This document shows, in pieces, positions 1-11,315 of a stretch of DNA of 64,000 bases. Below the pieces are notes generated by a model, which saw nothing but the letters and a program-made list of their open reading frames with translations, was not told the DNA's origin and did no database searches. The position numbers were made by a program, and so were the translations under genes. The stretch is from Lactifluus volemus (taxonomy: Eukaryota > Basidiomycota > Agaricomycetes > Russulales > Russulaceae): positions 1 to 64,000 of the forward strand of contig WTXI01000100.1 of NCBI GenBank assembly GCA_022376515.1. The letters are read 5' to 3'. The first letter of the stretch is position 1, and each line of letters starts with the position of its first letter.

Positions 1-200
1 GCAGTCCTGGCGATGGATTCCGAGTCGAGATGGCACAGCTATTCCTGAATCACGGCGCTGACGTGCATACGCGGAACAAGTCTAACGAGACTCCATTTCA
101 AGTAATGTTGAAGGAAGGTAAAAGCGATGTTGCAACACTGCTGATAGAGTATGGTGCAAGGAGCAGTAGGACTCGGAGGCAACCAATTTACCAGTCGTAA
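1..200 (+). CDS. C-terminal end of a third ankyrin-repeat NLR (partial, cut by window edge)
   Basis: An open frame enters at base 3 and stops at TAA 198-200. The encoded tail contains ankyrin consensus residues (LFLNHGADVHTRNKSNETP) and ends in LLIEYGA, matching the last two repeats of the complete NLRs at 2607 and 11316. It is closer to the copy at 11316, sharing the DGFRVEMAQLF stretch. The two complete genes stop just after the residues GAKE, whereas here sequence change gives about twelve extra residues (ending PIYQS). It should be the receptor end of the preceding repeat unit. Only the last exon is visible, so whether the gene is intact cannot be judged. Confidence 0.75.
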   Translation, partial: SPGDGFRVEMAQLFLNHGADVHTRNKSNETPFQVMLKEGKSDVATLLIEYGARSSRTRRQPIYQS

Positions 201-763
201 TGTATGACCGTATTATGATGTTCTACTTATCTCAGAAATTTCGTTAGCACACGTTTGAAACGCAGAACGCTGACACGTACTAGATACCTTCTTCACATAT
301 ATCCCATGTCGAGTAGCTTAATCAGGTCACTCATATCAGTAATTCAACCCAAGTTACTCTGACTTGGACTAATACGTCCCCGCGAGTTGTCCTTTCCTTT
401 CATGCCGGTGTCATAGACCCTTTACGTTCCTTTTCGACAGGTGTAGGCGTGGCCATCAGGGTATCAATGACCCAAAAGTAGCAGCGCACCGCGTCACTCA
501 ACAGTCAGATTGGCATTAGGTCAGAAACTCAACCCGGATCAAGACAGGACCAGGCAGGCCAATCAATGACGGCTCTATGTCGTGGCTCCGACTGGGGACA
601 CTTTATTTTGAGGCGCCGCTATAGGGAAATAACTGGAAATACTGTACACCAGTACTGTACGCCGTCGAAATAGACCCCAATAAACGCGCCGGAATGGTAG
701 AACAGCGCCAAACTACAGCAAAGCGCATCCAGATAGTGATAGTCCGTCTATACGATAAAAGTG
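201..763. other. Intergenic spacer between convergent 3' ends (repeat-unit copy 0)
   Basis: No gene is seen. The stretch is nearly the same as 6088-6659 and partly the same as 14807-15307, so it is part of the tandem unit. It includes two close copies of a TACTGTAC palindrome-like motif near 640-660. The 3' ends of the NLR and of VPS54 face each other across it. Confidence 0.7.
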
Positions 764-1860
764 CTATATCGTCACTACACTCGCACTCTCGGGAGTAGGG
801 TCCGGTACGGCCACCTGGCTCGTCTCTACTACGTCATCCTTGGCAGGTGTGGGGGGAGCTTGTCCGAATTCATCACCGCCGTCTACACTTGCACTTGGAT
901 CCGCCCGCTCGGACACATCGTCATTCTTTCTCAACTTCGGCATGCTACTGCCGTTCTTCCTCTGTCGACACAGGCGTCGGCGTCGGGGGTTGCCCAGTAT
1001 AGGCTACGGCGTTGGCGTCGTCGGCAATTCGCGCTGCTGTTTCTCCACCGGAAGCGGTGTTGGCGAGAAAGATGAGAGGTTTGAATCCTCCTCCCTGTGT
1101 CTCTTTGGCGTCACCAACGCGGGTACAGGAATGGGCGCAGGGACCGGTCGCTGCTGGGTCACGGTGGTGGAACATGAGAGCACGCCCTTAGGGCGTTTGT
1201 TCGAGAAGAGCGAGGGCCGCTTTGCTGGCGGTGGTGGAACGGCGGCACGGGGCGAACCTAGCGGGGCATCGCTGGGAGCGGCGATGACGGTGCGGGCATG
1301 GGAGTCGTCGGACGTGGAGATGTGAGCGCGTTGCTGACTCACTTATCCCCTACGAGCGACTCAAAGAAAGAGGTTGGCGCGCCTGCCGCTTCGAGGACCG
1401 AAAACTTCTCATCTACGTCCGTGAGCAATCTATATTTGGGTAATCGTGAGCGCCGCTCTGAATAGCATTATAAGAGTGAGCGTGGTTGATAGCTGCGAAT
1501 ACCTGAGTCGTCACGAATTACATATACATCACTGGCACAGCCTCGTCAGTGGCATGATGCTATAGGGTGACATAGTTCCGTACTTTTATGACCGCTGGCG
1601 AGGTAGCGTGACAGAACTTTGTGCAGTAACTATCTCCTTTACCAACAACTCCATATATTCGTTCACGCCGGGTTTCGCAGGCGGAAGATCCCAACTGATC
1701 GCGTTGAGGCTCTTGAGATGTACTGTGAGACGGTCACCCATGACCACAGCCAGCTTTGTGTGAATCTCGTTTTGGTACTCCATGCTTGAGTTTGTCAAAC
1801 TCAACGAGAATGACTGCTTGCTTCTGGGAGAAGAGGACAACTTGAACGCCGAGGAGAGAT
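764..1860 (-). pseudogene. VPS54 relic, 3' part only (array copy 0)
   Basis: The sequence matches the last part of the intact VPS54 at 15308-19304. It carries the end of exon 5 (SQKQAVILVEFDKLK and NEYMELLVKE), degraded exon 6, and the proline-rich C-terminal exon (AAVPPPPAKRPSLF, LPVEKQQRELPTTPTP). The position equivalent to the stop codon is 764-766. Similarity ends near 1845-1860, where the sequence changes abruptly to NLR upstream DNA, so exons 1-4 and part of 5 are deleted. Several frame changes separate the recognisable pieces and no continuous frame exists. It cannot encode a functional GARP subunit. Confidence 0.85.
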
Positions 1861-2606
1861 CTCCACTTGGATGTAATTATTCGACCGTAACGTATCAAGA
1901 AGAAAATAAAATAAAAAGGATCCATCGGTCGAGAATTCAAAGGACTGGGAGCGGTCATAATAGGCGCAACCGGAAGTTGGAAATGGATTGTGAGAAAGGA
2001 GAAGGGTGCGAAGCGCTGTAGAGTGGAAATTGGAAATCAACGATAACCTTACGTCACCGTGACTGATTCCCCCACTCCTGCCCAAACGTACAGTACTGTA
2101 GCACAGTAGTACAAGTTCAAATGTTCTTCCCAGGCAACCAACTACCAACTTATGCAGTTATTCAACTTGAAGTGCTTTTAATAAAATTCTCCTTTTTATG
2201 AAGTCGATGAGCACTTAACATTATAGTAATCGTGCTCATCAAAGTCCCATCTACGAAACTTATCTATCGAAGCGGCAATTTTAACATTTCAAGTTGTTTT
2301 TGATGCCTCAAATACAACGTCCGCAGATGTACCAGGATACACTGTAGCGCGCGGGCTGGCGGGACTTGTGTATTTGGGTGCCGTTAAATCTCAGGCTATA
2401 GTGCAGGAGTCCGAGCGGATGTGAGGAAAGGAAAACTTGGGCCGAGTTGTGGTGGAGAGAATTTTTCCGAGACGAGCTAAATGAACTTGCATACACCGTC
2501 TCTGACTCGGAATCCTCACAATTGCCCTTATCGATGTCGAGCGTCTATCCATCGATAAATATTAGCAGGTTCCATGCTGCGTCGGTATCTTTCCCCTGCG
2601 AACGCC
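1861..2606. promoter_or_regulatory. Upstream region of the first complete NLR
   Basis: No gene is seen. From about 1930 the sequence parallels 10750-11315 upstream of the second NLR, so it is the conserved 5' flank of the unit. It contains a TACTGTA/TACAGTA palindrome cluster near 2087-2110 and an AT-rich TATA-like element (ATAAATATT, about 2555-2563) roughly 50 bases before the ATG. The second copy has the same element one base different (ATAAATACT). Promoter function is inferred from position and conservation only. Confidence 0.5.
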
Positions 2607-5600
2607 ATGTCTACAACTAACCAAATAACCATCCCCTCCTCGACTTTCTTATCCATATTCGATGCCGCCTTGGAGGAATACAAGAACAAGACTGGTCAAG
2701 ATCTCCGAACGCATCCATTTGCCAGCCAGATCACCTCCTGCGACTCCGCTGATGACATCCTGGCTATATTTCAAAACCAAGTGGATGCTCTCAATCAAGC
2801 TAAGAAGAAATGTCAGACTTTGATGAAATGCCTTAACGCTATCGTACCTATCTTTCTGGTTTTTTCTGGTGTCGTAAGTGAGGGTGTTGGCCTGGTATGT
2901 CTCCGTGCATGACTTTTTTCCTTATTATCGATCTCAGTCACTCGTTTTCAGACATTTTCTCCTGCGAAAGTGATATTTTCCGGAATCGGTGTCCTTCTCC
3001 AGGTAATGTCTTCCTTGATCACTAATCGTGCATCCTTGTAACAGTGTATCAGGCAGCTAAGGATTCATCCGGAAGCCATGATGTCCTGAGCGAAATCTTC
3101 GAACGTATTCAAGCATTCCTCACCCGTGTCAAGATCTATTCTGGGATCGATCTGACCAAGGAAATGACTGAGATGCTCGGTAAATTGATGGCAGAGGTGC
3201 TGTGCATCCTCACACTTTCAACGAAAGAGATAAAGCAAGGAATACTCAGTGAGTGTATGTGCTTGATGTCTCATTCTTCGCTTATCTCTCTTCAGAAAAG
3301 TTTTTCGTCAAGGTGGCGGGAAGGCGAGAGATTGAGAATGCGCTACAAAGATTGGACAAATTGACACAGGAAGAGACGCGCATGACAGTGACCAGTACCT
3401 TGCAGGGTAAGCACTGCTTTGTACATCACACACCAACCTTTTAAACACACTCTGCTCATAGTTGTGGATAAGATCAACCGTTCGTTGTTCTCTAGCATCC
3501 TCATTGTTTATCACATTCACTAAAACTGTATTGTAGGTAATCAGTCGCGATCAGAGCTACGAAACTGGCTCTCCCCTCCGGATCCATCCGTGAATCACAG
3601 TATTGCACGAAGCCGTCACCACGAAGGAACTGCAACGTGGTTCATGGACAATAGTTCATTCAATGAATGGAAATCAAGTCATTCCATTTTGTGGATAAAT
3701 GGAAAACGTACCAACGTCTTCCCTTCGCGTCCTTATCATTGCTGACTGCCTTCTGGCTTTATAGCAGGCTCTGGAAAGAGTATTCTCTGGTGTGTCATTT
3801 TAGAATGGTTCACGTTCAGGACCTCATGTCGTTTATCAGTTCGTCAATCATCGAGAACATCAAGGACACGTCCAGCCACAGATTGGGTTCGATATGTTAT
3901 TTCTATTTTGACTACAAAGACACTTCGAAGCGTGATATCCGCGGCTTGCTCTCTTCACTCCTTGTCCAGCTCTGTGACCAGTCTCATCATTTCTGGGGCC
4001 TCCTGTCTCAACTATATGTCACGCATAACGATGGGAGAGAACAACCAACTGAAGAGAAGCTAATGAAATGCCTTAAGGACATGCTCAACTTGGATGAACG
4101 ACCGCCAGTGTACATCATCATAGATGCTTTGGATGAATGTCCAAACACTCCCCCTACTTCATCACCACGCGGGAAGGTCATGAATCTATTAGAGGATCTT
4201 GTCAAGTCACACTTCTCAAGGGTGCATATCCTTGTCACAAGTCGCGATGAACATGATATCCGACACGCCTTTCAGTCCTTGCCATCTCTCCATATCCCCC
4301 TGCACGATCAAGGTGGACAAAAGGATGACATTATCAATTATGTCAAATTCATGACTCATTCACACAAAGACATGCAGAAATGGAGATCGAAGGATAGGGA
4401 TCTGGTTATCCAGAGACTCTCCCAGGGCGCTAACGGGATGTAAGGTTTCCTTGTTCCTTCTGATCTGAGATATTTTCTCATGGTATGGTCCAGGTTTCGT
4501 TGGGTGGCCCTTCAACTGGATAGGCTGTGTCAGGCATTCTCGTCAAGCATTCGGAAGATCTTGGATGACCTTCCGGTGACACTGGACGAGACCTACATTC
4601 GAATCCTACAAGACATCCCCGAGGAAAAATGGGAGCACGCTAACCGTATTTTACAATGCGTCTTTGCGTCGTACCGCCCACTACAAGTCGAAGAACTTGC
4701 CGAAGTTCTAGCGGTTCAGTTCGAGGCCGAAGATATACCTGACCTGATCACGGACTGGCGCTTAGGTGATCCTGAAGATGCACTGCTGTCAGCTTGTTCA
4801 AGTTTAATCGCAATCGTCCCTGTCAATAATTCCCGGGTTGTCGAATTTTCGCACTTCTCGGTGAAGGAGTTTTTGATGTCAAATCGATTATCAACTTCAC
4901 AAGGCAAAAATGTCTCACGGTACCACATTACTCCTGAGCAGGCGCACATAATTCTTGCGCAAGCTTGTCTCGGCACTCTACTCCACCTCGGTAACGGGGT
5001 CGATAGAAACCGGTTGGAGGAGTATCCTCTAGCGTTATATGCGGCGGAGAAATGGGTGGATCATGCCCGGTTTGAGAATGTTTTATCCTCGATACGAGTC
5101 GGGATGGAACAAATATTCGACTCATCGAAACCATATTTTTCTACCTGGATTCAGATCCACGATATGGATCAAAAGTGGGGATTTCTCTTGCGACCCAGTT
5201 CTTCTCTTGATGCGATACTTCGTCGTAGAGGGACTCCTCTGTACTACGCCGTGGGATATGGTCTCCACAGCCTGGCAAAGCAGCTTATCACCGTAAATCC
5301 GCAACTCGTAAACGCAGCAAGTGGTCACCAAGAATTTCCACTTGCTCTGGCGTCGCTTCTGGAATACCTGGACATAATGGGCCTTCTACTGGAGCATGGG
5401 GCAGACATAAATGCCAAAGGTTATGGCGGTAGGACTCCACTGCACGCAGCTTCAGAGCTCAGGAACGTGAAGGCATTGAAGTTCTTGCTCGAGAATGGAG
5501 CAGACATCGACCCCCGAAATAATGATAATGACACTCCTTTAGGGACGGCATCGCTTTCCGGGACCCTCGAGGCTGTGCGGATGTTGGTGGAGCACGGTGC

Positions 5601-6087
5601 GGATGTGAACGTGCGTGGAAGTTACGGCCGGACTCCATTGCACGTTGCATCCTGGGCCGGCAGTCCTATCCCTTTCTCTTTCTTTCGTCATAGTGGGGTC
5701 CACAACCCAGAAATTGTTCAGTTTTTACTTCAGCACATCGCCGATGTCGATGCTCGGGATAATGATGGAAAGACGGCATTGCACTTGGTTTCATCACACG
5801 GACGCCGCAAGTCCGCGAAGTTCCTTCTTGAAAGCGGAGCAGACGTGAACGCGTACGACATTAAACAGTGCACTCCATTGTACTACGCGTCTGGGCGGCA
5901 GTTCCGCCGGCCCGGGGGAAGGACTAAGGATGATGGAACCGGCCCGAGGACGGCACGACTACTGCTGAAGCACGGCGCTAACGTGAATACACGGAACAAG
6001 TCCAACCAGACTCCGTTACAAGTAACGTTGAAGAAAGGTAAAAGGGATGTTGCAACGCTGCTGATGGAGTATGGTGCTAAGGAATAG
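2607..6087 (+). CDS. Goodbye-NACHT-ankyrin STAND receptor (NLR-like), copy A
   Basis: Predicted intracellular NLR-like signalling ATPase. Nine exons: 2607-2894, 2952-3002, 3053-3248, 3296-3406, 3462-3479, 3537-3707, 3765-3789, 3840-4439, 4494-6087, giving 1017 aa. Residues about 10-130 match the fungal STAND N-terminal Goodbye domain (FLSIFDAALEEYKNKTG). The NACHT ATPase has a P-loop GKPGSGKS at about 277-284, assembled across two introns, and a Walker B IIIDALDEC at about 379-387. The LDDLPVTLDETY motif typical of fungal NACHT proteins is near 510, and ankyrin repeats run from about 733 to the end (LLLEHGADINAKGYGGRTPL). Such proteins are thought to act in non-self recognition and cell-death control. 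The ATG at 2607 is chosen because it is shared with copy B; an in-frame ATG at 2574 is not. Intron 7 starts GTGTGT where copy B has GTATGT. Confidence 0.88.
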
Positions 6088-6659
6088 TAGGAGGTAACCA
6101 ATTTAGCAGTACTGTAATGTCTAACTGTCTGTTCTACTTATCTCAGAAATTTCGTTAGCACATGTTTGAAACGCAGAACACTGACATGTGCTAGATACCT
6201 TCACATATATCTCATGTCAAGTAGCTTAATCAGGTCACTCATATCAGTAATTCAACCCAAGTTACTCTGGCTCGGACTAATACGTCTCCGCGAGTTGTCC
6301 TTTCCTTTCATGCCGGTGTCATAGACCCTTTACGTTCCCTTTCGACAGGTGTAGGCGTGGCCAAGTGCTAACAATGACCCAAAAGTAGCAGCGCACGCGT
6401 CACTGAACAGTCAGATGGCATTAGGTCAGAAACCCCGGATCAACCGAAGGCAGGACCAGGCAGGCCCGTCAATGACAGCTCTATATCGTGGCTCCGAATG
6501 GGGATACTTTATTTTGAGGCGCCGCTATCCGGGAAATACTGTACACAGTACTGTACGTCGTCGAAATAGATCCCAAGAAACGCGCCGGAATGGTAGAACG
6601 GCGCAAACTACAGTAAAGCGCATCCAGATGGTGATAGTCCGTCTATGCGATACAAAGTG
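6088..6659. other. Intergenic spacer between convergent NLR-A and VPS54-A 3' ends
   Basis: No gene is seen. The sequence repeats the spacer at 201-763 and parts of 14807-15307. It probably carries the overlapping 3' UTRs of the two convergent genes. A TACTGTAC motif occurs near 6545-6553 and another core near 6105. Confidence 0.6.
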
Positions 6660-9600
6660 CTATGTCGCCACTACACTCGCGCTCTCGGGAGTAGGGTCCG
6701 GTACGGCCAGCTGGCTCGTCTCTACTACATCATCCTTGGCAGCTGTGGGCGGCATCACGCTCGGACACACCACCATTTTATCTCTCGGCCTCATCACGCT
6801 CCTGCCGATCCTCCTCTGTCCACCCAGGCGTCGGCGATGGGGTTGCCTGTATACGCAACGGCGTTGGCGTCGTCGGCAATTCGCGCTGTTGTTTCTCCAC
6901 CGGAAGCGGTGTTGGCGAGAGAGGTGAGAGGACCTGCTTGAATCCTCCTCCTCCCTGTTTCTCTTGTGGTGTCACCGGCGCGGGTACAGGAATGGGTGCA
7001 GGGACGGGTGGTTGCTGCGTGGTGGCCGATCGTGATAGCATGCCCTTGACCGAGAAGAGCGAGGGACGCTTTGCTGGTGGTGGTGGCACGGCGGCATGGG
7101 GCGAACCTAGCGGGACATGGCTGGGAGGTAGAGGTAGCGGCGATGACGGCACGGGAGTGGGAGTCGTCGGACGTGGAGATGTGGGCCCGTTGCCGACTCG
7201 CTTATCCCCTACCAGCGTCTCAAGGAGAGCAGTTGGCGCGCCTGCCGTTTTCAGCACCGAAAACTTCTCATGTAGGAAATGCGCGTCCGTGAGCAATCTA
7301 TATTCGAGTAGTCGTGAGCCCCGCGTTGGATAGCGTATAAGAGTGAGCCCACCGCTCTTTCGCCTCCGGTGTTGGGAGGTCGATATTGGTGTACTCTTCA
7401 GAGAGCCTGCGATTGATAGCCGCGAATACCTGAGTCATCACGAACTGCATCCACATCACAGTCTCGTCAGCGGCGTGATGACATAGTTCCATACTTCTAC
7501 GACCGCGCTGGCGAGGTAACGTGACAGAACTTTGGACAGCGTAACTGTCTCCTTTACCAGCAACTCCATATATTCGTTCACGCCGGGCTTCGCAGGCGGA
7601 ACATCCCACCTGATCCCGTTGAGGCTCTTGATATGTGCTGTCAGACGGTCACCCATGATCGCAATTAGCTTTGTGTGAATCTCATTTTGGTGCTCCTGGT
7701 AATCCCGCTTCAGCTTGTCAAACTCCACGAGAATGACTGCTTGCTTCTGGGAAAGGTGCCGCCGGAATGTCTCACGAACGTAGGGTATAAGTGCGATTAC
7801 TATAGAGAGGGACTGCGAGGCGAGCGCGAGGTGCTTCGCTGTGATGTTCTTGAGTCCGGCAGAACGCATAGCACCAGCACCAAGAACGACTTGACACGTC
7901 CGAGAGTTGAAAGCCTTGAGAAACTCAATGATACGTGACATCGTGTCTGTCGTGAGCAAGCTGAGATTTACGATCACTTTGAGGTAGTCGGTGAGGAGAA
8001 GTAGCATCTCCTGAGTGGCAGGAACCATGTAGTAGCTCCGTTCCTCGATGCGAAAGGTTTCTTAGGGGGTGGGGGCGACATTCCATTTGCTCGCGGGTTC
8101 GTGCGTGGGGAAGATGGTCGAGGTGACGACGGTCCGCTATCTGAGCCAGGCGCTGGAAGTGAAGATGGTGGTGGCGGAAGTGATGATAGCGTCGGGAGAG
8201 GCGACGTTGGTGCAGCAACTGGGGCCTCTATCTTGAGGATATACTCATGCGGATCGTGCACCGCGGCATCCAAGATTAGGTTGGTGGCCTGTTGCAACGA
8301 GACTGGGACATCCGCTTGTGACCACTGTTCATCTTCAACCAGCTTGGAAGACTGAGTGATACGAGACTGGTGGAACGCCTGGAGGAACGACTTGGCCTAT
8401 TCAACCAAGTTAGTCTCAGCTCTTTTTTCGAGACGAAGGCTCTCGTGTAAATTACCTGGCTGACGATGACCCCGCGAAGACCAACAATCATCCTCCTGCA
8501 GATGACCTCACAGCGGACCACAAAGTTCCAGCATTCATTGAACACATCCACGAATTCGCGTAAATCTAACTTAACGTGTTGGTCTGCTCGTGTAGAAATA
8601 ACTCGTGATGTCAAAATGTTTGCTGATTCCGCAGAGGAGGAGAGCGTGTCGAATAGAGAATCATGTATTGCCGTGAGCTCCGATGGAACCGCTGGTGGTC
8701 TAGGGTTGTAAATCAGCAGGTTTATTGTGACACATGCCTTGGTAACAAACCGTAAGCCCTCGATGACTTCGGCTATGTTGCTGTTTAGAACCTGTAGACC
8801 TTCAATCGAGTTCAACAGGTCCGACAGAACCAAACGGAGGATGACCAGGAATTCTTGGTGCGTCATTGACCGTAGCGAAAGTATCCAACTGGAGATTACA
8901 ATGAACGACGGCACAAGAGACGCAATCAAAGAACGGACCTTGCGTCAGTGAATTCCTTCTGCGGGTCATCCCTGGTGTCGAATGAGGGTATATGCTGGGA
9001 TGTGAAACTAACTCAGTCCACGCCAAGTCTAATAACAACGGGCACACCTGCCGCACAACCCCCTGTACCTCACCGAGCACAACGCTCCTCCAATCTGCAA
9101 TGCTCTCTCTCAAACACTTTGTCCGTACAAGATTTTGAATCAAAGACCGTAGTCTATCGCGTACGTCCGTCGAGCCATTCGATAATGACCTGCTCCTATG
9201 TATTCGATCAACAAGGTCGGTCTTTATCACGGCTACCAGATCTGAGGTGAGTGATGCTGTGATCTCTTGGGTGAGCGTATGTAGCTGGCTCGGTAGCGCT
9301 GAGAACGCCTTGAGTTTCGACAATGGGATCTCCAGCACGGCTGTTGCAGAAACACGCTCCTCTTCCTCTTTCGTACTGTTGGTAAGTTCCTCTTCAGCAA
9401 CAGAGGGCAGCATGGCCGCACCCTGCGGTGCCAGATACGCCGCCGGTGCGGCCGGACCGTCCCATAAAGCGCGCAGCTCGTCAACGCCATCGAGCGCGGC
9501 GGTCCACTGTCCATTGTCAACAAGCTCACGTACGATGCGAACAGTCTCGACGACGCTGCGGACAGCGCGGACTCCTGCTTGTACCTCCTTCAAGTGCGCG

Positions 9601-10555
9601 AGCCGCACCTCACGCTGCACGCCGTACAGCCCGCGACGTGCACCGTTCTCGCTGACGTCGTTCAACTGAGTGCGTAGCTCTTGTACGTGCGTGAGGCAAA
9701 GCGCAGACTCGGCCTGGAGTTTTTGAAGATTGGACAGTGCGGCAAAGAAGGGTGCTGTGCGACGTGCGATCTCGAGCACAAGATGCTGCTCGATCGTATC
9801 GGCATGGTGTGAGAGCTTTTCGAGAAGGGGGAGAGAGTGCCAGTGGGCCAAGGTAGACGGGTCATGAAGACTCGTCGGGGATATCGGATGAGAGGACGAG
9901 GGTATTTCGGCGACGGTGTCAAAGGTGTGAGGATCACCCAGGTCAAAGTCGGGTTTAAAGAATCCTTCTGTGATTGAAGAGAGAGGTGGAAATGATTTGG
10001 GAGTGCCTGGAGTACGATGGACATGGGTCGATTATCGAATTCTATTATTGAGGCTTCTTCGAGTTGCATCGGACCCACACGACCAAGTTCTACGTTATGT
10101 TCGAAGGCTTCCCATTCCGGACGGAATAAGGGTCAAGGACTTTTCGGCGGACGCGGGGAAGCTCTGCACGCGGTGCAGAGGGCACGGGAGCGTGAGCCTT
10201 TGGCGGTGCTGACTTCTTGTGGGGGTTGTTAACGACCGTGGAAATGGCTGTAAGATGTGAGCCCCTCGTTCCAACGACGCCACATCACAGCAGATCAGGC
10301 CACATACCATGAAAACCGTGTTTCGCACTGCTCCACTTAGATGGAATTGAACCCAGCTGTACGCTGGTGACAGGTGATGATGCACCGTACTTTCGGGGTT
10401 GCAGAAAAGTAGTCGCCCCGCCCCTCAGTAGTTTCGGAAACGCTGCGTGTAGGATCCTAGTCGAATCGAAACGCAGATGAGCGTGCAGTCGGCAGGTCTG
10501 GAAGGGCACTCGCTGGGCTGGCCGGACGGGAAGGGCTCGAGGTGTAGTCGGACAT
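6660..10555 (-). pseudogene. VPS54 pseudogene (array copy A)
   Basis: All seven exons of VPS54 are present in order but the frame is broken repeatedly relative to the intact copy at 15308-19304. Going 5' to 3': a TGG to TAG nonsense change at codon 33 (10457-10459) with an adjacent 18-bp deletion; an 8-bp deletion near 10390; a 10-bp deletion near 10125; a 1-bp deletion near 10023; a 1-bp deletion near 8057 just after the proline run in exon 5; and a premature stop at 6778-6780 that removes the last part of the C-terminal tail. Long stretches of exons 2, 4 and 5 remain open (for example LPLLEKLSHHADTIEQHL), so decay is fairly recent. An N-terminally truncated product is conceivable but would still meet the exon 5 frameshift. 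Confidence 0.9.
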
Positions 10556-11315
10556 GGCAGTTTGGTGAAGTACGGTATGTTCGTCTTCTCCCATGAGTTG
10601 GCGTATAAAAAGGCGTACTGGCGAGTTATGAGTAATTCTTGTGGTATAAACCAGCCAGTCTAGGGCCCGGTCTTCAATACGCCCCTGTCTCTGTCCACTT
10701 TGGTAGTAATGCAGAAGAATGAGGGGGGAGAATAGTTATCGGAGACTCGTCGAGAATTCAGAGGACTGGGAGCGGTCATTGAGACGGATTGTGAGAAAGA
10801 AGGGTTCAACGATAACCTTACGTCAAACGCACGTACTGTACTACAGCACAGTAGTACAAGTTGAAATGTTCTATTCAATTTGAACTGCTTTTATTTTCGG
10901 CTCGTGACGTCAGTGAGCACTTGACATTATAGTAATCATGCTCATCGAAGTCCCATCCACGAGATTTATCTATCGAAGCGGCAATTTTAACACTTCAAGT
11001 TTTTCCTGACGCCTCGAAAATACAATGTCCGCAGATCTATCAGGGTACACTGTAGCGCGCGAGCTGACGGGACTTGTGTATGTGGGTGCCGTTAAATCTC
11101 AGGCCATAGGTGCAGGAGTCCGAGCGGATGTGAGGAAAGGAAAACTTAGACCGAACTGTGGTGGAGAGAAATTTTCCGAGACGAGCTAAATGAACTTGCA
11201 TACAGCGTCTCTGACTCGGAATCCTCGCAATTGCCCTTATCGATGTCGAGCGTCTATCCATCGATAAATACTAGCAGGTTCCGCGCTGCGTTGGTATCTT
11301 CCCCGTGCGAACGTC
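10556..11315. promoter_or_regulatory. Junction between array units: copied VPS54/SAM37 promoter joined to NLR-B upstream region
   Basis: From 10556 to about 10680 the sequence matches 19305-19434, the shared promoter between VPS54-B and SAM37, including a TATAAAAA element at about 10604. At the words GGTCTTCAATACG the match stops in both places, so this is a duplication breakpoint. From about 10750 the sequence matches the flank upstream of NLR-A, with the TACTGTAC palindrome cluster near 10835-10860 and an ATAAATACT element about 50 bases before the ATG. Confidence 0.65.

Noticed and set aside
840..1325. A 161-codon plus-strand open frame
   Set aside because: It is antisense to the proline-rich C-terminal exon of the VPS54 relic, and the same antisense frame appears in the other copies because that exon is GC-rich.
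3790..3819. A 30-nt intron after the NLR-A P-loop
   Set aside because: Too short and leaves the wrong frame; the 50-nt intron 3790-3839 restores a continuous, family-like sequence and has the same counterpart in copy B.
10600..10612. TATAAAAA before NLR-B taken as its own TATA box
   Set aside because: It is about 710 bases from the ATG and is a duplicated copy of the element upstream of SAM37; a closer AT-rich element conserved between NLR copies is the better candidate.
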